Assembly: GCA_027422505.1 (NCBI GenBank)
Contig: JAPQWV010000051.1
Span: 5,671,501-5,735,500, forward strand
Direction: 5' to 3'
DNA: 64,000 nucleotides
Origin: Craterostigma plantagineum
Lineage: Eukaryota; Streptophyta; Magnoliopsida; Lamiales; Linderniaceae
Below are positions 22,598-34,229 of the stretch, piece after piece; positions within the stretch are counted from its first letter, which is position 1, and the number at the start of each line of letters is the position of its first letter. Made by a program: the position numbers and the translations under genes. The notes below the pieces were generated by a model, which ran no database searches, was not told the DNA's origin, and saw only the letters and a list, made by a program, of their open reading frames with translations.

Positions 22598-23038
22598 TGA
22601 TACGGACTAAAACTAGATGGGCCTGAAAAATTTAGAAAAAGGCCCGTTAGACCCAGAGGAAAATATTTAATAAATAATGATAAATAATAGAGATAGGGAC
22701 CTCCGACAAGTTTTAGGGACCTCTAAGAGAACTTTAGGGACCTAGCACCCATAATAGGGAACTGCAAAGACCTCCAACGCCAGCTGGCAGTGCCCCGGGA
22801 GAAATGAAGCTTCTTCGATACGCTAGTGGCCCCTTGGGAGAAACGAAGCTTCTCCAGTACGCTTTATAAAGGTAAAAATTGCCGGAGGACGTGACTGATG
22901 GGACAGCACAAAAAGCTATGACTGCTAACAGACGTCCTGCACTGCACCTCACATTGTCCCAGACGGTCTTGTCACCGAGAATCCTAGGAGGTGAGCCCAG
23001 CTAGCCATTGGGAGTTCCTATAAAAGGAGGACTTCATC
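19919..23038. repeat. Long direct repeat, copy 2 (partner 1-3113)
   Basis: Same orientation as 1-3113 and about 99% identical. Copy 2 has continuous homologous sequence on both sides (arm A on the left, the rest of the LTR on the right), whereas copy 1 ends in mid-LTR, so copy 2 is the better candidate for the parental form. Confidence 0.95.
20434..20580. repeat. 29-bp tandem repeat, copy-2 array
   Basis: Identical in organisation to the array at 516-661: about five units of the TTATAGCGCC(A/C)GCTCGCTTAA type. Confidence 0.85.
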
Positions 23039-23570
23039 ATTTTTTAGACAAATTTATCATTCTAACACCTTTCCACACACGAAAAACATACCTTCTCACT
23101 GTAATAATTCCTTTCCAATAGATCTTTTAACATGTATGAGCGAAGTGAGTTATGAGCTTGTAAATCTTCTAAGTATAGTGAAAACCAGTTTCAGAGCGCC
23201 CGTGGACGTAGGATCTACAAAGATCCGAACCACGTACATCTTGTGTTCTTTCTATTTTACGTCCCCCTTTTATTTCCTTCGCAAACAAACACCTCCCAAC
23301 ACATCCCTAAATACGTCCCAACATCCCTTTATGTCCCAACACATCCCACTGCGTCCTAACACGTCCCAACACGTCCTAACACGTCCCAACACGCCCCAAC
23401 ACGTCTTAACACGTCCCGATACGTCCCAAACACGTCCTAAACACATCCCTTTCAATCTTTCACCAACAAGCACCTTACGCGCGCCCTACAACTTTGTAAT
23501 AATCAATTCTCCGGCTATATAAATTTTCCCCACACATATAAATTTTGTTGATTGGGATAGCCCCATATCA
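22598..23570 (+). mobile_element. Complete plus-oriented LTR (5' LTR) of the LARD-like family
   Basis: It begins TGATACGGAC and ends CCCCATATCA, followed two bases later by a primer-binding site, so it is a 5' LTR of a plus-strand element. It contains TATAAAAGGAGG at about 23018 and an array of ACGTCCCAACACGTC units (23298-23450). It is a diverged relative of the minus LTR at 17382-18468, so the two belong to different insertions. No matching 3' LTR for this element was found in the window. Confidence 0.8.
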
Positions 23571-23572
23571 AA

Positions 23573-23588
23573 TGGCGCCGTCTGTGGG
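23573..23588 (+). other. Retrotransposon primer-binding site
   Basis: TGGCGCCGTCTGTGGG starts two bases after the LTR end. TGGCGCC-starting primer sites of this form are seen in Ty3/gypsy elements of the Tat/Ogre group; the lineage assignment is from memory of the motif and is inference. Confidence 0.7.
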
Positions 23589-23589
23589 A

Positions 23590-26500
23590 AAATTCAGAGT
23601 TGAAGGCATAAGTGATTTTGCCTATATTGTGCGAAGCTGTGCTTATCATTTTTTATTTTTGTTCTTTTTTTTCTTCTTCTTATTTCTGCTGGGATGAGAC
23701 GAAACATGCAAAAACTAAGGGAAGAAGACCCTCTCTGCCAAAGAGTTTGGACCAATAATTGCAGGAGCTGCCGAAACGTAACAGAAGCTCCTGAGACGTA
23801 ATGCCATGTACACCACCTCGACCAAGAGGAGGAAAGGAAGATGACCCGAAGCTCCACCTTCGGGACCTAAAAGCCCAGCCCCGCGCTGGTACGAAGACCT
23901 GAAGCTCCGCCTCTAGGACCTCCCGGCTCCGCGCTGGTATGAACCTGAAGCCCCCACTCAGGACCCCCCAGCTTCGCACTGGCAAGAAGACTCGAAGCTC
24001 CACATGCGGGACCTCCCAGCTCCACGCTGGCAAGAAGACCCGAAGCCCAGCATTCGGAACCTTCCAGCTCCTCGCAAGCACGCGAAGGTCCGTGGAACCT
24101 AGAAGGAATCTCCACGCTGACATCCGCAGGAGATACATGCCAAGCTCCTCGCCAGCACGCGAAAGTCCGTAGAACCTAGAAGGAATCTCCACGCTGACGT
24201 CTGAAGATTCGCGGGAGATACATGCCAAGCTCCTTGCTAGCACGCGAAGGTCCGTGGACCTAGATTTCATCTCTGCACCGACGCTTGAAGATCAGTAGAA
24301 GATAAAAACCCAGTTCCATGAGGGCACATGAAGATCCGCGGAAGGCATCCCGCATTGATAAGGCTCTTCGCCGGGACTCCAGGGCCCTCTAAATATCATT
24401 TTCATCTATATTATCAATATTATAATTAGTACATGTTTATCACACTAACAACTTCTATTGTTTGAAGAATAAAAAAGGACCCATTCTCGTATGACGTCTA
24501 GGGAAGTCCGTTGGGCATAGCCTCGACCAAGGTTAGAAGTCAGCCGAGAAGGGGTCCGGGGATCTGTGTCGACTAAGGGCAGATAATCGACGCATCTTCC
24601 AGATAGGAGCCAATTCCATTTTAAGGATCGTATCCTTATCATAGTAGGAGCTCCAGGAAGAGGAGATTCCAACTTTCAGCAGGGCCCGAAATCATATACC
24701 TAAGCAGTCAAAGATCTACGGGACCTTAATATCCAGCTCCGCATGGGCACGTGAAGGTCCGACGGACCTCGAAGCAAGCTCCGCGCTGCCACAAGCTCCA
24801 CACTAGCACCTGAAAAGCCTAATCTCTGTACCGGCAGCAAAGTCCGAAGCTTTTAATAAGGATCTATAGTCTCAGCTGCGTGCCTGGATAAAACATCCTA
24901 AGAACTGCGGCGGTCGAAGACCCGAGGGAGATAGGACCCCAGCTCCGCCCTGCCATTCGGAGATCCCCGCAAGGTCGAAGTCCTCATCTGCACTGGCATG
25001 TGAAAAACCACGGGGATTTAGAAGCCTAGCTCCCCACTGGCACGAAGTCCTAGAGCCTAGCTCCACGCTGGCATGAAGGCCCGAATTGCCCGGGACCTAA
25101 AGACTAGCTCTGTGCTGAAAACGATGACATGGTCTATGTGCTTGAAATCTCCATGCCGAGCTCCTCGCCAGCATGCGAAGTCTGTTATAAGGGATCTCCA
25201 ACCAGCTGAAACCTAGCTCCGTGCTGGATTGAAGGCAAAGAAGTCGAGCTCCGAACTGACACGCCAAGGTCCGGGGGACCTAGAAGATAGCTCCATGCTG
25301 ACATCCGAACCTCCGGAGATCCAGACCAGGGACCTTATCATTAACCGAGAAGGAAGGAGCTCCATTTTGCCATTACTTCAAATTCTAGACCTCCGACAAG
25401 GAGCCCGGATACTAAGCGAGCTGGCGCTATACCCACGCATTCAAGCGAGCTGGCGCTATACCCACGCATTCAAGCGAGCTGGCGCTATAACCACGCATTT
25501 AAGCGAGCGAACGCTATAACCACGCATTTAAGCAAGCGGGCGCTATAACCACGCATGTAAGCGAGCGGGCGCTATAACCACGCATTTAAGCGAAGCAGAC
25601 GCTATAACCAGGGTAAACTTTTGATGTCCCTAAGGAATACGTCTTGTCGGAATATAAATATTTTATTATATAATAAAACGGCGCACCGTATAATATAAAT
25701 CGATGCCCAAGGTCGACGGACATGCGGTGTACATGACGCCAAAGATAATATATCTGCGGTGTGATTTGATGCCAAAGGTCGACGGACCTGCGGTGTACAG
25801 GACGTCAAAGATAATCCATCGGCGATGCGAATGATGCCCATAAGGGTGTACAAGATATCGCCGCTGACGGGCTGCGGCGTACAGGACATCAAAGGCTCTC
25901 AGTAAGCCTGCGACGTGAATGGTACCAAAGCAAAGCTGGCGCTATAACCAGGGTAAACAAATGAATGGGGATCCTTGGAATTAAAATTTTATAGACCTAA
26001 GGGTCTACACAAATACTGAATTCGCTAAGGACATAGAGAGCCTAGCGCAAATGACGCCTGAGGACAATGATGACGGTCATCGCAACCGATGGCATGAATT
26101 CGTACTTGGCTTATGAATTACTAAGCGAGCTGGTGCTATAACCATGCATCTAAGCGAGCTGGCACTATAACCATGCCACAATAGTGGTGTTCCTGGAAAC
26201 ATCCATCAGGTCCCAAAAGGATGCAAAGCACAAAATATGAAATACAGAAGAAAGGGAACTCCGGTGAAACATGCGAACATGGGGAGTTAAGCTTCCCATA
26301 CCATTATATCCCGAAAGGAAAAAATGACATAGTATTTTTTACAGACTATCCCCATACAAATATGATGTCCCAGGAGCTAGGAGGAACATACAGTAGGACC
26401 TGAGGATCTCCTTCAAAATGCAAGGTTCGAAGAGGAGCTCCGCCATCAGGTCCATGCTAGGTCCTAGGATAGCCGAAAAGGCCTTCTGCCAAGTTCCTTG

Positions 26501-27360
26501 AGGAGTTGGAGACGATAGATCAACAACACCAGCAGCGCGCCAGGACCTCTGTGTGCTTCTCTGCAGCAGGGAGCGAAAAATGAAGGTCCTTAGAGGCCTA
26601 TAGATCTCTCTAGAAGCAGGAAAAGGAAGGTCCCGAAGAGCATACACGGCCTCAATTCCCGAGGACCCAGCGCTGAAGCCACCCACGAGGTAGTGTCCAT
26701 CAGAGGCTCAAGGTCCCTCAGAGGGAAAGAGAGTCCTTCATATAGGCCTGACGCCAGTCTTCAGCCAGGTCCTATAAGAATGCCCCGGAGACAGGAGATG
26801 GTACTGGCAAAGGCGAATATCTTCAGCCTTCGTAGCCACCAACTGGGCAGTCACATGCACCTCCGTCATGCCCGCGGTATCAGCATCCCACTCATCCTTC
26901 TCCTTAGAGAAGAATCTCCAGGGACCCTCCTCGTGCTATTTCGCGAGAGTGAAATTTTTGCCTTCTTTCTCCAGTGAGCTCCGCAGTTCTCTCTCGTACT
27001 ACTCCACTAACTCTGTCTGGTTAGTTATCTCCAGGTCCTGGAATGAAGACTTTGCGGACAGTCCGGGAGCTACCTGGCCCACCACCTAAGAAGAAGTAAA
27101 ACTCACAAAAAGAACGTCAGAGAGAACTAGAAGACGCAAGAGAATACCTTAAGAGGATGATACGCCAATTGCTCCTCGATCGCCTCCGCAGATCCCTGGG
27201 AGATGACCCTGTGATCATTCGGAAGCACCAACCGACTCATCATCTTTCCATTTTTGTTCAGGTGGTCCACAGAAGCAGGAGGCTCGTCCGCTGAGGTCCC
27301 TATAGGTCCCAGAAGAGGCTCAACGCTTCACCTCCTGGGAAGAATGACGGAATTTCATTT
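23590..27360 (+). mobile_element. LARD-like internal region, arm B of the large inverted repeat
   Basis: This is the internal region following the plus-oriented LTR and PBS. 23,870-25,300 consists of degenerate units with AGCTCC(A/G)CGCTGGCA cores; 25,409-25,612 is the inverted 29-bp array; 26,200-27,360 matches 18,945-19,900 in inverted orientation. There is no coding potential that I can defend. It ends near 27,360, where an Athila-like gag on the minus strand begins, with no 3' LTR, so the element is truncated. Confidence 0.65.
25409..25612. repeat. 29-bp tandem repeat, inverted array (about 7 units)
   Basis: About seven units of the form AAGCGAGC(T/G)GGCGCTATA followed by (C/A)CCACGCATT(C/T), the reverse complement of the arrays at 516-661 and 20434-20580 and longer by about two units. 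Confidence 0.85.
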
Positions 27361-27371
27361 TACTCTTCCTT

Positions 27372-28952
27372 CTAACCTTTTGGATGAGTTTGTTCTCCTT
27401 TTAACACCAGAGGTAGAAGCCATAATAGGAACCCCGCCAATTGCTTCGCCATCTGGCCCACCTGTTGCTCCAGCTTCTTGAGTGAGGCGTCCGTGTTATG
27501 GGCACGCACGTCGTTTGCCTCCATGTACTCCTCCATCTTAGTCATTCCGCTCTCGTGGTCTGCGATGGTGCTGCTGAAATTCGTGAGGAGCGCCTTCATC
27601 ATATCCTTCATCTCCTTCATGTCGTCGGATCCTCCTGTGGGCGCGTTCTGGTACTGGCGTGGCGCCCCGTTTTGGAAATCGGATGACCTAGGCTGAAATC
27701 CAGGCGATCCTTGCCCCTAGTGGTTCTGATTCTCGTACGCCAGATTGGGGTGCGCTCGGGGTTGCCACCTTGGTAATTGCCCATATAGTCTACGTGCTCC
27801 AGCGATTGCCCAAGTTGGCATTCAGATGTTTCGTGGGATGCGCCACAGATCCCGCACAATGGCACATATGATGTGTGCTGCGTCGGTGCGGTGGTCGTCA
27901 CGGCGTTCATGGGCTGAGTCCGCCCGGACTTCGGGAGTAGTGCGCCGATGACTGTCTGCAACTAAGAGTTCGTCGCAGCAATCTGTTGCTGAAGCGCCTC
28001 GAATTTGGCATTCGTGGCCATCTCCTCGCTCACTCCAAATACGCCTGTTGTCTTCATCCTGGTATTGCCCCTCATGAAGCTATTCCTCGAGTAGTCCTCT
28101 ATCAGATTCCACGCGTCGGTGGCATTGAGCTTCACGAGTCCTCCTCTTGCGGCTCCGTCTAGCATATGGACAGTCTGGTCATTGAGCCCCTCATGGAATC
28201 GGTTGATCTGGGCTGCCTTCAACATCCCGTGCTGTGGGCACCTCTTCAGTAGCGCCTTGTATCGCTCCCAAACCTCGTAGAAGGTTTTCTAAATCCTTCT
28301 GAGTAAACAGGGAGATCTCCGTTTTTAGTCTGAGCACCTTCGACAGTGTGAAGTAGTGGTTGATGAAGGCGGCTCGCATCTCCTCCCAGGTAGTGATCAA
28401 TCTAGGCGGCAACATATCTAACCAGTCCTTCGCCCTGAACTTGAGCGAGAATGGGAATAACATCAGCTTGATCGCATCGCCCGAGACCCCGTTGATCTTG
28501 ATGGTATCGATGACCGTCAAGAATGCCTTCAGATGGGAGTAGGAATCGTCGTCGGGATTGCCCTCGAACTGGGCCATCTGGAAGATCATCTAAAGCCAAG
28601 AGTGCTTCAGCTCGAAATTGTTGTTCTCGATCGGCGGGATGACAATCGTCGACTCAGTACCGCCTAGCGCGGCATTCTTGAGGAGGTCCTGTAGTGATGG
28701 CTCCTCCTCTGGAACGTGATGGACGGGTACTCGGTGGTCCGCCATCGTTACTTCCGTGTTTGGGCTGTCTACGGATGCCTCTACACGGGAGTTTTGGGTC
28801 GACTCCTGCGAACTATCCTCTGAATAGCTAACTAGATGGTCATGAGAGCTAGCGGAAGCTCCTTCGGTGTCGTACTTAAGTTTCCTTCGTAACTTCCGCT
28901 TGAAATTTGGGTCTGCTTCAACAATGGGACCCGTTGGATGGCTTCGGGTCAT
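27372..28952 (-). pseudogene. Athila-like Ty3/gypsy gag, frameshifted
   Basis: Structural polyprotein of a gypsy retrotransposon, minus strand. N-terminal start at 28952; the segment 28640-28300 carries the retrotransposon gag domain (FELKHSWL, then DDDSYSHLKAFLTVID, INGVSGDAIKLMLFPFSLKF, DWLDMLPPRLITTWEEM), typical of Athila. The reading frame breaks at a stop near 28590 and shifts near 28290, 27960 and 27700. A zinc-knuckle-like CGICGASHETSEC (about 27840-27880) and a C-terminal coiled segment (27600-27400; KEMKDMMKALLTNFSSTIA) follow in other frames. There is no protease or pol: the element is cut at about 27365 at the boundary with LARD arm B. Not functional. Confidence 0.85.
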
Positions 28953-29166
28953 TCACTGCTGAATCGTACCTTCAGAAAGTGCGAACAAAAATTAGCAACG
29001 AAATAAATAAATACATCGAACAGATTACGAGACTAATAGTGACGTAGGAAAACGAATAACGCAAATAACACAAGTAACGCAAATAGAAACGACAAAACTA
29101 AACTAAGAAAGACGTTAAATAAAGTGGCTAAAGTATCGAACTACGGTGTTCCTAATATCAATTTAT

Positions 29167-29184
29167 TCCCCGGCAGCGGCGCCA
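29167..29184 (-). other. Athila-like primer-binding site
   Basis: The minus strand reads TGGCGCCGCTGCCGGGGA just upstream of gag and just downstream of the putative LTR. The TGGCGCCG(T/C)TGCCGGGGA form is characteristic of Athila and related gypsy elements. Confidence 0.75.
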
Positions 29185-29201
29185 AAAACTTTATCGACAC
29201 G

Positions 29202-30585
29202 TGGTGTGTGAATGAAAAGTGCGACAGGTAATAATTAAAACGAATACCTAATTACTATCACCGACGTGCGATAGGCAGTGGACCTATCGTGTGTAGTGTA
29301 GTAAAGTCAGTAGACGAGTATCGAACACAAGGAATAAATCAAGTACTAGTAGTGACCTATCGACTCGATATTTAGCCTAAATAAAATATGCAGATGGTGT
29401 TACGAACTATCCTAACATACTACTCCTAAATCAACGAGAGACTAAAAGAATACGCCTAAAACTGGTAAAAAACTTTCAGATAATAGAGATGTGCTCGGGA
29501 TTCGAATCCCGCTAGGTACTATCGGTTAAGACAATGGATTCTCGCTCCTGACTAGATTGCAGTAATTTACTACCCGCTCACGAGTTTGCTGTCGTCCTAA
29601 ACGCTCGCGGGGATCTAAGGTTCAGCTGTCGCCCTAAACGCTCGCGAGTTTACTACCCGCTCACGAGTTTACTAATGGCCTAATCGTTGTTTAGCTGTAG
29701 CCCTAAACGATTCTCCACACGATCACTTTAACACATAGACATATTAAAGCGACGAAACAATTTCATAAACAGATAAAAAGTCATAAACACGAGTCACGAT
29801 TAAACATATGTCTTAATTACGAAATATCCTATCGTTCATCTAATCCCAAACACATAGGGTATTTAGCTACGCATAATCGACGGAATAACAACGAAAGAAA
29901 TAAGAAACAAAGAAGAAGAATTCATGATCTTGAATACTCATGATCTGGGATGGTGAAACGGATGAATCTTCGTTCTGCGTTCAATTTGGCATGATTGCGT
30001 CGTTGATCCGTCTCTCGCGCTCCGGGACGTGTTTCCCTGGTCTTTTCTGCTCTTTTTCGTCTCTCGAAGGTTTAGGGTTGATATCTGGTAAGTGTCCCCT
30101 TTTTCTGAGTCGAATTTGTGCTTTTATAGAATTTTCGTAATGGTCACGGCCTGGGACATGGGCCGTCACGGCCGTGACCATCACCGACTCAAGTCGCTCA
30201 ACTCTCTGCCAAGTGTCACGGCCAAGTGTACTGGGCGTCACGGCCGTGACCTACTTCAATCGAACTCTCTGCCAAGTGTCACAACCTGGTGCAAGGGTTG
30301 TCACGGCCGTGACCATCATCAGTCGAACTCTCTGCCTAGTGTCACGGCCTGGTACAAGGTTTGTCACGGCGGTGACCACATCAGTCCAACTCTCTGCCAA
30401 GTGTCACGGCCTGGTGCAAGGGTTGTCACGGCCGTGACCATCAGCAGTGTCTTCTATTTCGGCCTCTGGTGGGTGTCACGGCCAAGTGCATAAGGTGTCA
30501 CGGCCGTGACACCTGACAGTGTTCTTCATTTTGGTTTTTCCTTGTTTTCGCTCGTTTCGCCCGAAACTCGTCCTAAGCTCCTTCA
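29202..30585 (-). mobile_element. Putative 5' LTR of the Athila-like element
   Basis: It occupies the position of the 5' LTR, adjacent to the PBS. On the minus strand there is a TATAAAAG box at 30128-30121, with a repeat-rich U3 upstream (30130-30585) and R/U5 downstream. The proposed ends (TG near 30585, CA near 29202) are tentative because no second LTR is present for comparison. Length of about 1.4 kb is usual for Athila. Confidence 0.6.
30140..30515. repeat. U3 array of about 62-bp units with palindrome GGTCACGGCCGTGACC
   Basis: Six copies of the palindrome GGTCACGGCCGTGACC or one- to three-base variants occur (around 30165, 30238, 30301, 30363, 30424, 30498), separated by AACTCTCTGCCAAGTGTCAC-like spacers. 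Spacing is about 60-75 bases. The array lies immediately upstream of the putative TATA box of the Athila LTR. Confidence 0.9.
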
Positions 30586-30599
30586 ATATAAAAATAAGT

Positions 30600-31740
30600 G
30601 TAAATATGGCGAATAAACGCCAAAAATTATTGCTAGAGCTATATTATATTCCAACTAAATACTACGGTAAACGCATTGAATACGTTTATCATTTTCGTTC
30701 TTGTGAAGCTGAGCGAAATGAAGTCTCATCAAAATATGAGACTGTCTTAGAGGATATGCTTTACTCTACGATTAAACGGTTAGAGACTGATATTTTGAAT
30801 TTAGATCCAACAGACAAGAACTCTCCTTCTAACTTAATTTTCTATCGGGGAAAATAACTTACATGATCAAAAACCTACTATATGTGATACTCCAGAGACT
30901 CTTTGTAAATTGAAAGATTTACAAGATACTTTGGACTCTGAAAGGATAGGTTTTGGCGCTGAAAAGGAAAAGCTTTTAAAGGAGATTCCATATCTCAAAA
31001 ATCATCCCCCCCCCCCCCCCCGTCTTTATCTGTTTCAAATGATTTGTGAAATAATACATCTTGCTTAAAACAGGTAAAGAAAACAAAAACTAAAAGAAGC
31101 ATCCTTGTTCCTAAAACTGATAAGGCTTTTGCTAATAATAATTCTAAGTCAATATTGACTGAAGCTGGAACGTTAAGTAAAAGTAGAGCTTTAAAATTAG
31201 CTAAGGAACAAACTAAATTTTGGAAGGAGCAAGGAAAATCAATATTATCTTGAAAAATTAAAGTCGAAAATGTTCAAGATTTTTCCTCTCCCATTCCTAT
31301 CAAAAGGGAAGCGTGCAAGAAGAAGTTCCAAGCTTAAGCAAAAGAACTTCTCAAATCCCGCAGATTTATCATTATAATGTGAATGATGTGCCTTATCGTC
31401 GTAGGAATGCTAGTTCTCATGTTTCTGATGCTTATAATGCTTTATGCTCGTATTCTTACATGCAATATCCAGTTCAAATTAAGTCTGAAAGAATTTCTGC
31501 GACTGGCTAGAGAGAAAATCTTTAGATCTTCTAGACCTAGGCACACATTCACTGGCGCTGATATATCATTTCCTTCTAAGGTTCACCAAATCTGGATTCC
31601 TAAATCACAAATCAAATTGAATAGGATTTTAAAGGATGATTTAGGATCAATATCTTAACCAAATGTGCTTAACTTGTTTTCTGCTAACACGGGAGGACAC
31701 ATTCTAAAATGGGTACCAAAGTCCCGATAAAGTTTTTGCA
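30600..31740 (+). pseudogene. Copia-like retroelement coding remnants (gag / gag-pol linker)
   Basis: Broken plus-strand frames: 30606-30857; a continuation with ETLCKLKDLQDTLDSERIGF up to a poly-C tract at 31005-31021; then lysine-rich pieces at 31075-31250, 31313-31510 and 31500-31735. The latter contain QIWIPKSQIK and ILKWVPKS. W(V/I)PK motifs in a lysine/asparagine-rich context are found at the gag C-terminus of SIRE/Maximus copia elements. There are several stops and frameshifts. Assignment is tentative. Confidence 0.45.
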
Positions 31741-33990
31741 GATTCCCAGCATGGGTAGGTACTAAGAGAGCTGCTCCACACTCATGACTGGTATGCGACG
31801 AGGGCAGCCAAACATCCCAGTGTGTATGGTCGGGTTGCTCCACATACACGGTTAGAGATGCGAGCAACCACACGAGGGTACATTATAAACATGCATGACT
31901 CAAATGTACTTTAAATGTTAATTTTCGCATGCATATGAGCTGAATTGTCTAATACCCCATGATAGGTACATTTTAACTATCATATATCTTAAAGAACTTT
32001 GACCTTAAACATTCACGTATGCATATAAGCTAAATTGTCAAAGATACCTTTTTTTTCGGAGCGATAAAAAGTGAAAAACGTACATTCTAATATGCAATTT
32101 TTAAAGAACAATAATTCTTTAGTTTGCATATGCTCCGAAAAGAAAAATACATTACGCTTATTTAATTGAGAGAGAACTTACATGTTTAAACGTAAATGCT
32201 TTGAGGGGAAGTATCACTCCACAGTTACGAGGGGAGAGTATATTTTTAGGGGGAGTACATCTTAGGTGCAAGATGTTAGGGGGAGAAACTTAATTTAACC
32301 CATATACGTATATGTATACATATACTTATATATTACTATTACGATAATACATATATACGTATATCTATATATACATATATAAATTTACTAAAAAAAAGGG
32401 GAAAGAAAAAAACCTCTCCGACGCTTCCACATCCCAAGACGGACTTCAACTGAAAACAAGCACCCCTCGAGAACTGAAGAATTTCAAAAAGGTGAAGGTG
32501 ACATCCTCACACTAACAAGAAGACAACATCAACTGACCTGCTCCGACTTGCTGATCAAGCAGCACGCACCAAAATTGACGGACGCATGAATTCTAAGTTC
32601 CCATGGTTCAGTCAGACCAAACTGAACCTAACCCCAGAACGTAGCCGAGTGTTAGTGACGATCTCAAGCTCGTAAAAGTCGCATCCCTATTTTGGCAATT
32701 CATGAAAAGACCAAAGATCGGAAGATACAAAGTTCCCTTAGCTCGCAAAATACTCGGACCATCCCATATAGGTGCAAGAGTTGATTTCTATCAGCTCCCG
32801 GGTAGAAGTCGCCTCATTTGGTCCAATGGCGCATGCACAACCGAGCCTTACCCACTCATCGATCTCCCAAAAGACCATGTTTCATCCAATCACGGGTAGC
32901 CATGTATGCTATCATCGCTTCAGTTGGAAGCGGGAGATATTGAATTAAGTGGTAGTTAGCCCCACACCACTAAACTTTCTTGAACACATCTAGTCTAGGT
33001 GTCCTCACTACCTAACTGTTTTATATTTTTAGGACACATACACTTTTTCTTATCTGGACTTCGTGACCAGATCAGAACTTCCATAGACACGTCTCTCGTA
33101 GATGTCATTCCAAGATTGGAAGAAAGTCCTACCGTTGCAACATCAAAACAACAACGGACCAGGCCATCTTCTCGAGCTAGACTCTTGAACGATGTTAACG
33201 GGATGCCTAAGTGGCCCTGGTTTATCAAGTCCTGTCATCACAGGCCACGTCTTGGAGTTAGTCTCTGAAGTCGTGTTGACGGATTGCCTTAGTGGCTCTG
33301 TCTGGTTATTACCCTCACCGACCTGTTGGACTCCTATTCAAGCATGCCGATCCCGTTAACACGAATCGCCATGAGGGGGAGAAGGGGATACGTATAAACA
33401 AACAGGTCGGACCACCCACCACTTCCGCCGCGCGAACCACTACGAAGCCAGGCCCACCTGCACTTAAAACGTCAGATTCGAAGGAGCCTTGGCACCTTTT
33501 AGAACAGAACCACGCTCACCATCAAATTCCGTCGCGCTTACCACGATGAAGCCAAACTCCACTGAAACCTACAATGCCACTTTCCAAAGGAGCTTTGGCA
33601 CACGTTAAAAGACACCCCACGCATATCTTCTTCTGGAGCCAGACAAGCTTTCTCGAGGCCGAACCAGACAACTTCCTTCGACGAATACGAATCTAGCGCC
33701 GAGAAGAAGACTGGAGAAGACTTGACGACTTCAAAATACGGAAAAAGACAAGGACAAGATGCAAACAAGATTTCAAAGATCTGCGACATCATCAAGAAAC
33801 GAATATCGGGGCGTGGATCACAGCATACATCCGATCTACAACGTATAGCGTCAAGACAAGAGAGTTCTAGCTGAAAGTGCATTCAAATCCACAAGAAGAT
33901 GAGACAGCCTTTGCAGGGGGGTCTTTTCGGGCAACGGCATAAAAGGACTACTTAGCAACTTTGATCGTTTCTTCTCACCTTCAGGCTGAT
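31740..33990. other. TE-derived non-coding stretch
   Basis: 32,210-32,292 has several G/A-rich runs (AGGGGGAGTACATC, TTAGGGGGAGAAAC) like the polypurine region before a copia 3' LTR. An alternating ATATAC tract follows at 32,300-32,390. 32,400-33,990 has short frames on both strands without recognisable domains. I see no gene. Confidence 0.35.
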
Positions 33991-34014
33991 CCCGTTTTCT
34001 TAACCGTTTGTACC

Positions 34015-34225
34015 GTACGGGCTCATCCTTGGGCACCCCGTCCTTAGCCCTGGGCTCCCCGCCCTTAGCCCTGGGCTCGATGACCTCAGCCCTGGGCACC
34101 CCGACCTCAGCCCTGGGCTCCACGACCTCAGCCCTGATCTCTCCGTCCTCGGCCCTAGGCTCCACGATCTCAGCCCTGGGCTCCTGCCCTCAGCGCTGGG
34201 CTCCCCGACCTCATCCCTGGGCTCC
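34015..34225. repeat. 21-bp tandem repeat encoding a seven-residue repeat
   Basis: About ten diverged units of the form CTCAGCCCTGGGCTCCCCGAC. In the minus frame 34165-33851 they encode (V/E)PRAEVG-like heptads followed by a basic segment (KRLRKRDQPEGEKKRSK). Such charged repeat linkers occur in TE-encoded proteins; I do not recognise this one. Confidence 0.75.
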
Positions 34226-34229
34226 CCGA

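Noticed and set aside
29478..29520. tRNA-like T-arm (GGGATTCGAATCCCG)
   Set aside because: No acceptor stem, D-arm or anticodon arm can be fitted around it; it lies inside the putative Athila LTR.
16323..30515. CRISPR-like arrays at 16.3-16.8 kb or 30.1-30.5 kb
   Set aside because: The genome is a plant; repeats are short dyads with irregular or homologous spacers, and no cas genes exist.
32300..32390. Replication origin or regulatory ATATAC tract
   Set aside because: A simple alternating purine-pyrimidine tract next to a copia-like polypurine run; no further support.
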